Of a DNA stretch of 64,000 nucleotides, positions 16,063 to 22,643 are shown piece after piece (within the stretch, counting starts at the first letter, position 1; each line of letters begins with the position of its first letter). Source of the stretch: an uncultured Lachnospiraceae bacterium (GTDB lineage Bacteria > Bacillota > Clostridia > Lachnospirales > Lachnospiraceae); NCBI GenBank assembly GCA_902786365.1, contig CADACD010000006.1, forward strand, positions 1-64,000. Reading direction: 5' to 3'. The position numbers were made by a program, and so were the translations under genes. The notes beneath the pieces were generated by a model. The model did no database searches. It saw only the letters and a list, made by a program, of their open reading frames with translations, and was not told the DNA's origin.

Positions 16063-17309
16063 TGAGTGAGCGAACAATACTCCACAGTGACTGTAATTGC
16101 TTCTATGCAAGCGTGGAGCAGCTTCATCATCCTGAACTGCGACAAAAACCCTTGGCAGTCGGAGGTGACCCGGAGGCAAGGCATGGAATAGTTCTTACTG
16201 CCAATTACATAGCTAAGAAGTTCGGTGTGAAAACTGGCATGGCATTATGGCAGGCGAAGCAGCTTTGTCCGGATATTGTATTTGTTCCACCGAGAATGGA
16301 TTTATATCTGAGATTTTCCCGCATGGCTCATGAGATATATAGCGAATATACGGATTTGTATGAGCCATATGGAATTGATGAGAACTGGCTTGATGTTTCA
16401 GCCAGTGCCACACTTAAAGGCGATGGACTTAAGATTGCCGAAGATATCAGCAGGCGTGTGAAGTCTGAACTGGGTATAACGGTAAGTATCGGAGTGTCAT
16501 TTAATAAGATATTTGCAAAGCTTGGTTCAGATTATAAGAAGCCGGATGCCATAACCACTATGTACAGAGATGAATTTAAGGAAAAAGCCTGGAAGCTTCC
16601 TGCATCAGATTTGTTATATGTGGGAAAGAGTACGGATAAGAAGTTAAGAAATCTTGGAATCAAAACTATAGGTGACATTGCAAATGCTGATGAAAAGGTA
16701 CTGCACAGTCATTTAGGCAAGATGGGAAGTATTCTTTGGGGCTTTGCCAATGGATATGATGATTCCCCGGTAAGGCTTGAACATACTCATGCACCGATTA
16801 AGTCCGCTGGCAACAGTACAACCACATTCAGGGATTTGGTAAATGATGAAGATGTGAAAATCGTAATATACATGTTATCTGAAAGTGTTGCAGCCAGACT
16901 TCGGGAAAACGGATTTCAGTGCCGAACTGTGGAAATAAGTGTGAGAGATAATGAATTGTTTTCATTTACAAGGCAGACAAAAATTGACCATGCCACGAAT
17001 ATCACAGGTGAGATTGCTGAAACTGCATTTGCACTGTTTAAGGGGAATTATAACTGGAGACAGCCCATAAGAAGTATTGGTGTCAGAGGTGCTGATTTGG
17101 TATCGGAAGGATATTATGACCAGCTGGATTTGTTTGGCAATGTTATTTTCAGGGAGAAATGCAAGAAGGTAGATATGGCGGTTGATGATATCCGGAGAAG
17201 ATTTGGATATCACAGCATACAAAGAGGTCTTATGTATAAAGATTTGGCATTGTCATCGTTGGATGCAAAGAGTGAACACACAGTTCACCCTCATGGATAT
17301 TTTGGATAA
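16062..17309 (+). CDS. Y-family DNA polymerase (DinB/UmuC-like)
   Basis: This 415-residue protein starts at TTG. The catalytic palm motifs are DCNCFYASVE (D10) and GIDENWLDVS (D106, E107); the thumb motif LPASDLLYVGKSTDKKLRNLGIKTIGDIA is a helix-hairpin-helix. The C-terminal little-finger domain extends to about 360. Full length is present. Y-family polymerases copy damaged templates with low fidelity. A motif resembling a beta-clamp ligand, YDQLDLFG, lies near the C-terminus. It is the first gene of a five-gene leftward-controlled module (LexA-like domain, three small proteins) and is transcribed divergently from the S24 repressor, which probably controls it in response to DNA damage. It is likely element-borne rather than the host's own polymerase IV. 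Confidence 0.92.
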   Translation: MSERTILHSDCNCFYASVEQLHHPELRQKPLAVGGDPEARHGIVLTANYIAKKFGVKTGMALWQAKQLCPDIVFVPPRMDLYLRFSRMAHEIYSEYTDLYEPYGIDENWLDVSASATLKGDGLKIAEDISRRVKSELGITVSIGVSFNKIFAKLGSDYKKPDAITTMYRDEFKEKAWKLPASDLLYVGKSTDKKLRNLGIKTIGDIANADEKVLHSHLGKMGSILWGFANGYDDSPVRLEHTHAPIKSAGNSTTTFRDLVNDEDVKIVIYMLSESVAARLRENGFQCRTVEISVRDNELFSFTRQTKIDHATNITGEIAETAFALFKGNYNWRQPIRSIGVRGADLVSEGYYDQLDLFGNVIFREKCKKVDMAVDDIRRRFGYHSIQRGLMYKDLALSSLDAKSEHTVHPHGYFG

Positions 17310-17347
17310 ACATTTTATAGTGACTTTACGAAGGAGGTTATATTTTT

Positions 17348-17596
17348 ATGAATACAATTGAAGAACCTTATATAGCTGAGGTAAATGGAAAGACAGCAGA
17401 AGTATTTATATTCATAGCTAATTATATTGAAGAGAAGGGATATGCGCCTACGACCAGAGAAATATGTGCAGGTGTTAATTTGAAATCTACGTCAACAGTT
17501 TCAAGGCACTTAAAAAAACTGCAGAAGCTGGGATTCATTGAAAAAAGGGCGGAGTGTCCAAGAGCGATATCAATAGTCGGAAAGGTAGTGGGATAG
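17348..17596 (+). CDS. LexA-like winged-helix protein lacking the protease domain
   Basis: This 82-residue protein has AAGGAGG upstream of the ATG. The sequence GKTAEVFIFIANYIEEKGYAPTTREICAGVNLKSTSTVSRHLKKLQKLGFIEK is the LexA N-terminal DNA-binding domain, including the PTxREI recognition-helix entry and the SxSTVxxHL helix. It ends at residue 82 with no S24 peptidase domain, so it cannot self-cleave. It could act as an anti-LexA competitor or as a partner of the Y-family polymerase module. Co-occurrence with this polymerase is typical of Lachnospiraceae elements (family knowledge). Confidence 0.85.
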   Translation: MNTIEEPYIAEVNGKTAEVFIFIANYIEEKGYAPTTREICAGVNLKSTSTVSRHLKKLQKLGFIEKRAECPRAISIVGKVVG

Positions 17597-17597
17597 A

Positions 17598-17843
17598 ATG
17601 AGTAAAGTGTATGTAAATGTCTTGGCGGAATTTACGACAGATGGAAGATTATTACCAAAGAGCTTTACCTGGAAAGATGGAAGTGTTTATGAAATACAAC
17701 GCATTTCTGATATTAGAAGAGCTGCCAGTCTTAAGGCAGGCGGAGCAGGAACAAGGTACACATGCATTGTAAATGGCTTTGAAAGTCATTTGTTTTACGA
17801 AGGGGAGAGTAAGTGGTTTCTGGAAGAAAAGACAGGGAGCTGA
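17598..17843 (+). CDS. Small conserved protein of the polymerase module
   Basis: This 81-residue protein reads MSKVYVNVLAEFTTDGRLLPKSFTWKDG...RRAASLKAGGAGTRYTCIVNGFESHLFYEG, apparently a beta-rich small barrel with a basic centre. It follows the LexA-like gene after 1 base. I recognise it only as a hypothetical companion of Y-family polymerase genes on clostridial elements; the function is unknown. Confidence 0.7.
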   Translation: MSKVYVNVLAEFTTDGRLLPKSFTWKDGSVYEIQRISDIRRAASLKAGGAGTRYTCIVNGFESHLFYEGESKWFLEEKTGS

Positions 17844-18013
17844 TTGTAGATGTGGTGTCTATAATCAGTCCCTCTAAGGTCAGCAAAAAACATAAGCCAG
17901 AGCATAATGTCTATAATATGATTATGCGCCGGAACTTCTGGCGAAAGATAACAAAGGTGATTTCCCTTTCCTTTGAAATCGTAAAAAAATACGAGAGCAA
18001 AGGAGTGGATTGA
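17813..18013 (+). CDS. Small basic hypothetical protein overlapping the previous gene
   Basis: The 66-residue product starts at GTG, with a strong AAGGGGAG ribosome binding site at a spacing of about 6. It overlaps the previous gene by 31 bases in another frame and stops one base before the next gene. It is rich in Lys/Arg (SPSKVSKKHKPEHNVYNMIMRRNFWRK). The ribosome binding site and tight packing favour a real gene; no domain is recognised. Confidence 0.5.
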   Translation: MVSGRKDRELIVDVVSIISPSKVSKKHKPEHNVYNMIMRRNFWRKITKVISLSFEIVKKYESKGVD

Positions 18014-18014
18014 T

Positions 18015-18224
18015 TTGAGAACAGAAAATATATGTATTGATATGCATTGTAAAAAGTGTAGAAAAAGCTTCAGAGTGTCATACGAGCTTACAGGAATGGA
18101 TGCAGCACCGGTATTACCGAACATTACATTAAAATGCGGAACCTGTAAGAGAACAGCGACATTCAAGAAATACACAGAAGCAAAGTTGATAGAAATATCA
18201 AAAGCTAATAAGGCATTAGTATAG
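18015..18224 (+). CDS. Small zinc-ribbon protein
   Basis: This 69-residue protein starts at TTG, with AAAGGAG upstream. Two CxxC pairs (HCKKCRKSF near residue 13 and KCGTCKRTA near residue 49) form a likely treble-clef or zinc-ribbon site, with a hydrophobic linker between them. It is the last gene of the polymerase module, coupled to the preceding stop. A nucleic-acid-binding role is possible but not shown. Confidence 0.65.
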   Translation: MRTENICIDMHCKKCRKSFRVSYELTGMDAAPVLPNITLKCGTCKRTATFKKYTEAKLIEISKANKALV

Positions 18225-18401
18225 TTGATTATCAGCTGCGGTTTATGTGAACAGCAGAACAGGACAATTAAATGAGGGCCTCATGATATGGGCAATATTC
18301 GTAACAAGCTTACCCTGATAGTGAGCGAGAGTGGCAGCCTAAGGACGCATGAGAAAGATTACCAGATAAGAGTCTGGCACTTTCTCAGTGCGTCTTTTTT
18401 T
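18225..18401 (+). ncRNA. Possible structured RNA ending in a strong terminator
   Basis: The 177 bases after the zinc-ribbon gene contain no plausible reading frame but show local pairing. GCTG...CAGC flanks 18233-18255, the palindrome ATGAGGGCCTCAT lies near 18272-18285, and a GAGCGAGAGTGGCAGCC block precedes the terminator stem. The terminator itself is long and partly double-branched. This could be a structured leader, a 3' UTR or an independent small RNA of the element. I do not recognise the family, and no promoter was assigned. Confidence 0.35.
18344..18401 (+). terminator. Long-stem intrinsic terminator
   Basis: GACGCA (18344-18349) and TGAGAAAG (18350-18357) pair with CTTTCTCA (18380-18387) and TGCGTC (18389-18394). 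An inner CCAGA/TCTGG stem lies in the loop, and a run of seven Ts follows. It ends transcription of the polymerase module. Confidence 0.85.
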
Positions 18402-18501
18402 GCGTGATAGCAACGAAGCTACATATGTTTCTCGAAATCAAATAAGCACACAGAAGTCCTTTCTTTTCTGGTGGTCAGTCCCTGGAAAGAGAGGATTTTA
18501 T

Positions 18502-18781
18502 ATGTACTACGATATTAAAGAAAGTGGAATGAGAATCAAAGAAATGAGGAAAAAAGCAGGATTAACACAGGAAAAGCTAGCAGAAAAGATGAATCTTTCT
18601 ACGAATATGATTTCAAAAATGGAGCAGGGAGTTTCGGGAACAACACTTGATAATAGGGATAATAGCTGAGATACTAAATACAACGGTTGATTATTTGGCT
18701 TATGGAAGAAGTGTAATGATTGTACCGGAGGAACTTAGAAGTGCATTTGAGGCGATGATTGTGGCTTATAACAATAAGTAA
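18502..18781 (+). pseudogene. Frameshifted XRE-family regulator
   Basis: ATG at 18502 has an AGAGAGGA ribosome binding site. The first frame encodes a full XRE HTH (MRIKEMRKKAGLTQEKLAEKMNLSTNMISKMEQG) up to LDN near 18654 and then hits a stop at 18667. Moving forward one base restores a typical XRE C-terminus: IIAEILNTTVDYLAYG, then VPEELRSAFEAMIVAYNN, to a stop at 18779-18781. One extra base around 18652-18658 (TAATAGGGAT) explains it. The protein is probably non-functional, or it is a truncated HTH-only form. Confidence 0.75.
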
Positions 18782-18798
18782 GATATTGATGAGGTATT

Positions 18799-18832
18799 GG
18801 AAGGATAGTATTCAGCTATCCTTCCTTTCTCG
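18799..18832 (+). terminator. Terminator after the XRE pseudogene
   Basis: GGAAGGATAG (18799-18808) pairs perfectly with CTATCCTTCC (18816-18825) around a 7-nt loop and is followed by TTTCTCGTT. It lies between convergent genes and may serve both strands. Confidence 0.75.
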
Positions 18833-18853
18833 TTCTGGCTGCTTTCTTATTTA

Positions 18854-19675
18854 TTATATTTTTGCCAAAGATTTTACAAATGGTTTAAACATTTTCTTGT
18901 ATTTAGGACCAAGCTGTGCTCCATAGTGATCCTGAAGAAGTTTAAGAACATTTTTTGGATTGTTCTTATGTTTATATAGGAAGTTGATTAGTTCATCAGT
19001 TACTGGAGCACCAGCAACATCAGTGTATTTTCCAATGTATTGGCAAAGTACAGAAAAACACATTTTATTGTCCCAGTTGCGAGTAACTGCAACATAGTTG
19101 GTATTGGTCACTTCCCGATATATTTTTAAACCATTTGTATTTCCGAAAAAGTGAACCAGAAATAGATGTAAATATGAAGTATTGCTTTTAGGACAAGCAG
19201 CAATAATATCATCAATTACAGATTTTGGTTCATTACACACTTTTTCGTTTGTTGATGGTGCATCAGATAGAGAAGGCATTTCTATATCTGATGATACAGG
19301 AATAGTTGTTGTATCATTATTGCAATTGGCAGAGAAAATCCTGTGGATAGATATTCCCCTGTCTTCCCAGAAACGAATAACTGAATCAAATCCTGTATCT
19401 TTTGAAACAATATATATTTCGTGTTCAGGTTCCTTACAAAGCTGATAGCCAAGGTATGTTACTAGTTGAAAATCAAGAGCATTATTGCCTTCATAACAAA
19501 GAATAAACTCAAGATTTTTGTTGTTTGATAAAAGTTTTATTACATTTAAGTAAGACATACGTGGTGACTTTTCTGTGTAAAAAACAAGAAAGTGTGAATC
19601 TTCATCTGCTTCTGATAAAAGGGTTACCCACTCATCACCTACATTTTCACTGTCTACATAGTAATATTTGGACAT
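18854..19675 (-). CDS. NYN/PIN-like domain protein (putative RNase)
   Basis: The product is 273 residues when started at the ATG ending at 19675, which has a GATGAGG ribosome binding site; a longer frame upstream lacks one. It begins MSKYYYVDSENVGDEW, the D-x-EN-V motif of NYN-type PIN nucleases. Further acidic residues appear at SEADEDSHF and in IYIVSKDTGFDSVI, the last being the canonical SKDxxF/D strand. The C-terminal half (about 165-273) is a helical domain with no recognised identity (LHLFLVHFFGNTNGLKIY). NYN proteins are metal-dependent RNases in many defence and RNA-turnover systems (family knowledge). It is the only minus-strand gene of this part of the element and stands alone. Confidence 0.7.
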   Translation of the reverse strand: MSKYYYVDSENVGDEWVTLLSEADEDSHFLVFYTEKSPRMSYLNVIKLLSNNKNLEFILCYEGNNALDFQLVTYLGYQLCKEPEHEIYIVSKDTGFDSVIRFWEDRGISIHRIFSANCNNDTTTIPVSSDIEMPSLSDAPSTNEKVCNEPKSVIDDIIAACPKSNTSYLHLFLVHFFGNTNGLKIYREVTNTNYVAVTRNWDNKMCFSVLCQYIGKYTDVAGAPVTDELINFLYKHKNNPKNVLKLLQDHYGAQLGPKYKKMFKPFVKSLAKI

Positions 19676-19935
19676 ATATAACCTCATCAACCAGAACATA
19701 CTTATTATATCATATAAAGGAATCTGATGGTAATAAAATATATATTTATTATCTCTGATAAATTGTGAATACAATTCCTACTTATCCCCACGAACTATGA
19801 ATACGCTTCACTTCTGACATTTATCAAAATCTTTTATCATATAGTCATGGTTAAGCAATACAGCAAAACCCTAATGAGAAAAGCGGCGTGCACAAAGCTT
19901 TCCTAATATTAATTGAAAAAGGAAGGTAAAGCCAA

Positions 19936-20304
19936 ATGACAATGTATGATGGAAAAGAAATGTATGAAGGACTTCTATTTATGAGGTCATTTAAGAGTGA
20001 AGAGAATTTGATTCCGGATGTAACACTGGATATGCTTGCAGCTCGTAAAGCAGGAATAATTATCAAGAACGTATTAGTAGATGACAATTATTCAAAGACG
20101 GTAGACAGAGAAGAGATGACTGATTTGCTTGGGTTACTGAATAAGGTTGATGCAAAGGTTCTTGTTGTGGAAGATATCCACGACATAACAGATGACGCAA
20201 ATGACCTGAAGAAGATGATGGACCGCATAAATGGTATGGATGTTATTATCTTTGAACTTAGAAGTATGTCAGCCAGATTCAATAATTACAATCATGAGTG
20301 TTGA
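19936..20304 (+). CDS. Hypothetical protein, possibly resolvase-like fold
   Basis: This 122-residue protein starts at ATG 19936 with GGAAGG about 10 bases upstream. AARKAGIIIKNVLVDDNYSK, VLVVEDIHDITDDANDLKK and GMDVIIFELRSM alternate hydrophobic strands and helices in a way reminiscent of the catalytic N-domain of serine recombinases, but the catalytic Ser region is not evident. It overlaps the next gene by 11 bases. The function is unknown. Confidence 0.5.
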   Translation: MTMYDGKEMYEGLLFMRSFKSEENLIPDVTLDMLAARKAGIIIKNVLVDDNYSKTVDREEMTDLLGLLNKVDAKVLVVEDIHDITDDANDLKKMMDRINGMDVIIFELRSMSARFNNYNHEC

Positions 20305-20446
20305 TGAAAACGCAAATCCATTTTATATAGTTTTTTCCTTTGGAGTTGTGGTATTCGACAGGTCTGGAAACAGACTTGTTGAATGTCCGACGGAAGATGA
20401 AGCAGTGGAATGGATAAGTGAACGGAGGTCAGGCAATGAAGTATGA
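20294..20446 (+). CDS. Small hypothetical protein
   Basis: The 50-residue product starts at ATG 20294 inside the end of the preceding gene. It reads MSVDENANPFYIVFSFGVVVFDRSGNRLVECPTEDEAVEWI, one compact beta-beta-alpha unit. It overlaps the following XRE gene by 11 bases. Tight packing supports a real gene; the function is unknown. Confidence 0.5.
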   Translation: MSVDENANPFYIVFSFGVVVFDRSGNRLVECPTEDEAVEWISERRSGNEV

Positions 20447-20771
20447 TGGATATGAAATAGGACCACATATAAGACAATTAAGAAAAAATAAGATGATGAC
20501 AGTAGCTGAACTCAGTGACAGAACTGGATTAAGTAGTTCAAGTATAAATCAAATTGAACAGGGTGGAAGAAACATAAGGAGGAAAATGATGGCAGATGAA
20601 AAAATATTATTAAATGTAGAAGAGACGGCTGCATACCTTGGGATTGGTAAGACAAAGTGCAGGGAATTTTTAAGAGAGCATGAACATGACTTTGTTATCC
20701 GTATTGGAAATAGGATATATGCAAATAAAAACCTACTGGAGCAGTGGGTTGATAAACAATCAAAGCAATAA
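20436..20771 (+). CDS. XRE HTH fused in frame to excisionase
   Basis: From ATG 20436 (GGAGG at a spacing of 8) the first 50 residues form an XRE HTH (MKYDGYEIGPHIRQLRKNKM...SSSINQIEQGGRN). Instead of the usual XRE continuation, the frame runs straight through the excisionase gene's ribosome binding site (IRRKM) into the whole excisionase, with no stop codon, giving a 111-residue fusion. The excisionase also has its own start at 20589. The layout looks like a deletion that removed the C-terminus of the XRE gene and its stop. Confidence 0.6.
   Translation: MKYDGYEIGPHIRQLRKNKMMTVAELSDRTGLSSSSINQIEQGGRNIRRKMMADEKILLNVEETAAYLGIGKTKCREFLREHEHDFVIRIGNRIYANKNLLEQWVDKQSKQ
20589..20771 (+). CDS. xis: Excisionase (Tn916 Xis-like HTH)
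   Basis: This 60-residue protein starts at ATG 20589 with AAGGAGG (20576-20582) at a spacing of 6. NVEETAAYLGIGKTKCREFLREHEHDFVIRIGNRIYANKNLLEQWVD is the standard Xis/HTH_17 layout of Tn916-family excisionases: a HTH, then a wing with an IGNRIYANK strand. It is located 108 bases upstream of the integrase, as in Tn916-type elements. It directs the integrase toward excision. Confidence 0.88.
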   Translation: MADEKILLNVEETAAYLGIGKTKCREFLREHEHDFVIRIGNRIYANKNLLEQWVDKQSKQ

Positions 20772-20796
20772 GAAAAAAATAAAAAAAGTTTGAAAA

Positions 20797-20831
20797 GAAC
20801 ACTTGTTCGATAAAGCGAAGTTTGCTATAAT
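20797..20831 (+). promoter_or_regulatory. LexA box overlapping the integrase promoter
   Basis: GAAC (20797-20800) ACTT GTTC (20805-20808) is a perfect GAACN4GTTC box as used by Gram-positive LexA. It overlaps the -35 element TTGTTC (20803-20808). A 17-base spacer leads to TATAAT (20826-20831), 57 bases before the integrase ATG. LexA or a LexA-like protein bound here would block integrase transcription until DNA damage. Confidence 0.75.
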
Positions 20832-20887
20832 AAGGGTAACAAGTAAATATCGACTCGTGTTCTTTTGATTTTATAGAGGTGAAAACT

Positions 20888-22105
20888 ATGGGTAGAAAGA
20901 AAAAGTTGCCGCCTAATATAAGGCAAAAGAGTAATGGTTCATACGAAGCGAGAAAGAGAATTAATGGAGTTGAAATTAATCTCTGTAATAATGATTTGGA
21001 TGAGCTAATCAAAGAATTCGAGTTGGCGAAGAAGAAACTAGGCTATTCCGATGAGAATGTAAAATCAAATCAGAATGGATATATGTCATTGAATGAGTGG
21101 TTTGAGAAGTGGTTTACTACATACCGTGTTCCTTATATTAAGGAAACAAGTGTAGCACCAATGAAGAACCGATATTACAGGACCTTTGGACAGAAGCTTG
21201 GTCAGATGTCAATTAACAGCATAACAAATTATGATATTCAGAATGCTATAGCTGAAATGAAAAAGGAGGGAAAGGTTAATTCAGCTACAAAAGAAGCCTT
21301 TGCAAGAGTAAGGGATTGTCTTGAAAGTGCTAAGAATAATAAGATGATAGATACAAATCCTTGTTTTGATATTATTGTTCCATGGGAACGTAAAAAACCA
21401 AACAGGAGATTCTTGACAGTAGAAGAGCAGAATAATTTTCTTGAAACTGCAAAATTCGATAGGGAATTCTATTATCCAATGTTTATGATTATGTTTCAGA
21501 CAGGGTTAAGAATAGGAGAAGTTGGTGGTCTAAAATGGTCAGATGTAGATTTTATCAATAAAAAGATTTATGTCAGAAGAAGTTTAAGCTGTCATTACCT
21601 TAATGGTGTAAAGACAATGAAATTATCATCGACCAAAACGATTAACTCTGTGAGAGAAATACCATTCTTAGGAAATGTTGAAGAAATGTTTAATAGACAA
21701 AAGGCAGCACAGGACAAACTTAGAGCTAATCTTGGTTCCAGGTATAGGAGTGAATATGATGATATGACGAATCTTGTATTTACTACTAGCATGGGAAGTC
21801 CAATGACCAGATACACAGCTGAGAAAGAAATTAATAAGGTTGTAAAGGCTTACAACGAAATGGAAAATTTTAATGCAGTTAAGGAGAATAGGGTTCCTAA
21901 GTTAATGGAGCATGTTCATCCTCATGCGATTAGGAGGACTTTTTGTACTCGCTGCTTTGAATCAAATATGAATCCTAAAGTGGTTCAGAAGTTGATGGGG
22001 CATGCTACTTATTCCACCACTATTGATATATATACTGATGTTATGAAGGATAAAATGGATGAAGAAGTATTAAAATTTGATATTGGTTTTGAAGACGAAG
22101 AATAG
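20888..22105 (+). CDS. int: Tyrosine recombinase / integrase (Tn916 type)
   Basis: The product is 405 residues from ATG 20888; the GTG at 20879 is part of the AGAGGTG ribosome binding site. An N-terminal arm-binding domain (PPNIRQKSNGSYEARKRING) is followed by a core-binding helical domain (about 60-165). The catalytic domain has R208 (TGLRIGE), the KLSSTKT lysine strand, H346-x-x-R349 (HPHAIRR), H372 (GHAT) and nucleophile Y382 (IYTDV). All catalytic residues are present, so it should be active. It is the last gene of the element, with xis just upstream and a LexA box in its promoter. Confidence 0.95.
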   Translation: MGRKKKLPPNIRQKSNGSYEARKRINGVEINLCNNDLDELIKEFELAKKKLGYSDENVKSNQNGYMSLNEWFEKWFTTYRVPYIKETSVAPMKNRYYRTFGQKLGQMSINSITNYDIQNAIAEMKKEGKVNSATKEAFARVRDCLESAKNNKMIDTNPCFDIIVPWERKKPNRRFLTVEEQNNFLETAKFDREFYYPMFMIMFQTGLRIGEVGGLKWSDVDFINKKIYVRRSLSCHYLNGVKTMKLSSTKTINSVREIPFLGNVEEMFNRQKAAQDKLRANLGSRYRSEYDDMTNLVFTTSMGSPMTRYTAEKEINKVVKAYNEMENFNAVKENRVPKLMEHVHPHAIRRTFCTRCFESNMNPKVVQKLMGHATYSTTIDIYTDVMKDKMDEEVLKFDIGFEDEE

Positions 22106-22166
22106 ATGAGCGAATTATTTTAGGTATAAATTGCCGTAGCTTATCATATAAAAGCAAAATCTGCCG

Positions 22167-22245
22167 TTCCCAACGCGTAAAATCGAGAAAAAAAGTTGGG
22201 AAAGAAAAAAACAAAATAAAACTGGTTTTTCCCAAATTGGAACGC
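22167..22245. other. Candidate right attachment / integrase-binding region
   Basis: TTCCCAAC (22167-22174), its inverse GTTGGGAA (22195-22202) and TTCCCAAA (22229-22236) lie within 80 bases just beyond the integrase. GTTCC and GGAAC flank the set. Short repeats in both orientations next to int are what arm-type or core sites look like, but no matching left end is available and the crossover was not located. Confidence 0.35.
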
Positions 22246-22382
22246 AGAGTTATCGAGGACGAAGGCTGGAAACCCGCATAAATAAAGGGATTCTGGGTGA
22301 GAAGTTGCAAAACAGATGGGACAGTAATTGACAACTTAAAAACATCAAAACCAGATAATCAAAAGAATAATGACAAAAAGGC

Positions 22383-22413
22383 AAAGTGGTACAAAATCAT
22401 GTACCACTTTTTT
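22383..22413 (+). terminator. Terminator at the element-chromosome boundary region
   Basis: AAAGTGGTAC (22383-22392) pairs with GTACCACTTT (22401-22410) around an 8-nt loop and is followed by TTTTTTG. It is the first terminator after int, 278 bases downstream. Confidence 0.8.
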
Positions 22414-22450
22414 GTGCATAAAAATTTTGTATCACATGAGGTGGTAAAAG

Positions 22451-22549
22451 ATGAGATATAAAGATTACGAATGAGCGATTGAAGAGTTGGTATTAATATG
22501 GGATAGAAAGTGTAAATGCAAGGTGAATGTGAGGACTAAAATAAATTGA
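22451..22549 (+). pseudogene. Tiny reading frame broken by in-frame TGA
   Basis: ATG 22451 has a GAGGTGG ribosome binding site. It reads MRYKDYE, then TGA (22472-22474), then in the same frame AIEELVLIWDRKCKCKV and on to a TGA ending at 22549. With Trp in place of the first TGA, a 32-residue peptide would result. It may be a gene remnant or chance. The rest of the gap 22106-22643 holds the candidate attachment repeats, the terminator and the promoter listed separately. Confidence 0.3.
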
Positions 22550-22552
22550 TTT

Positions 22553-22580
22553 TTGACACTACTTATGATAGAATTATATT
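22553..22580 (+). promoter_or_regulatory. Promoter of the surface/peptide locus
   Basis: TTGACA (22553-22558), a 16-base spacer and TATATT (22575-22580) lie 63 bases upstream of the start codon at 22644. Confidence 0.6.
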
Positions 22581-22643
22581 AATTATTAGATATGTGATAG
22601 AAAATGAATATTTGAATAAAATACGCAGCAGGGAGAGGTAGAA

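Larger units (their letters stand above)
1..22415. mobile_element. Right part of an integrative (Tn916-type integrase) element
   Basis: The stretch from the left edge to about 22,410 carries genes typical of Lachnospiraceae integrative elements: SpoVG-like and coiled-coil accessory proteins, a restriction island, repressors, a Y-family polymerase module, excisionase and, last, a tyrosine integrase. Immediately beyond the integrase are short inverted copies of TTCCCAA and then a terminator, after which the gene content changes to cell-surface and housekeeping genes. No conjugation genes are visible, so the transfer module must lie left of the window or be absent. The left boundary is outside the window and the exact right attachment point was not identified; the end given is approximate. 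Confidence 0.7.

Noticed and set aside
18225-18343. Resemblance of GGCAGCCTAAGG to part of the small SRP RNA
   Set aside because: The flanking SRP GGAAG tetraloop and the symmetrical loop sequence are missing, so it is not called SRP RNA.
19847-19906. 19-codon frame before the gene at 19936
   Set aside because: No ribosome binding site and nothing recognisable; likely chance.
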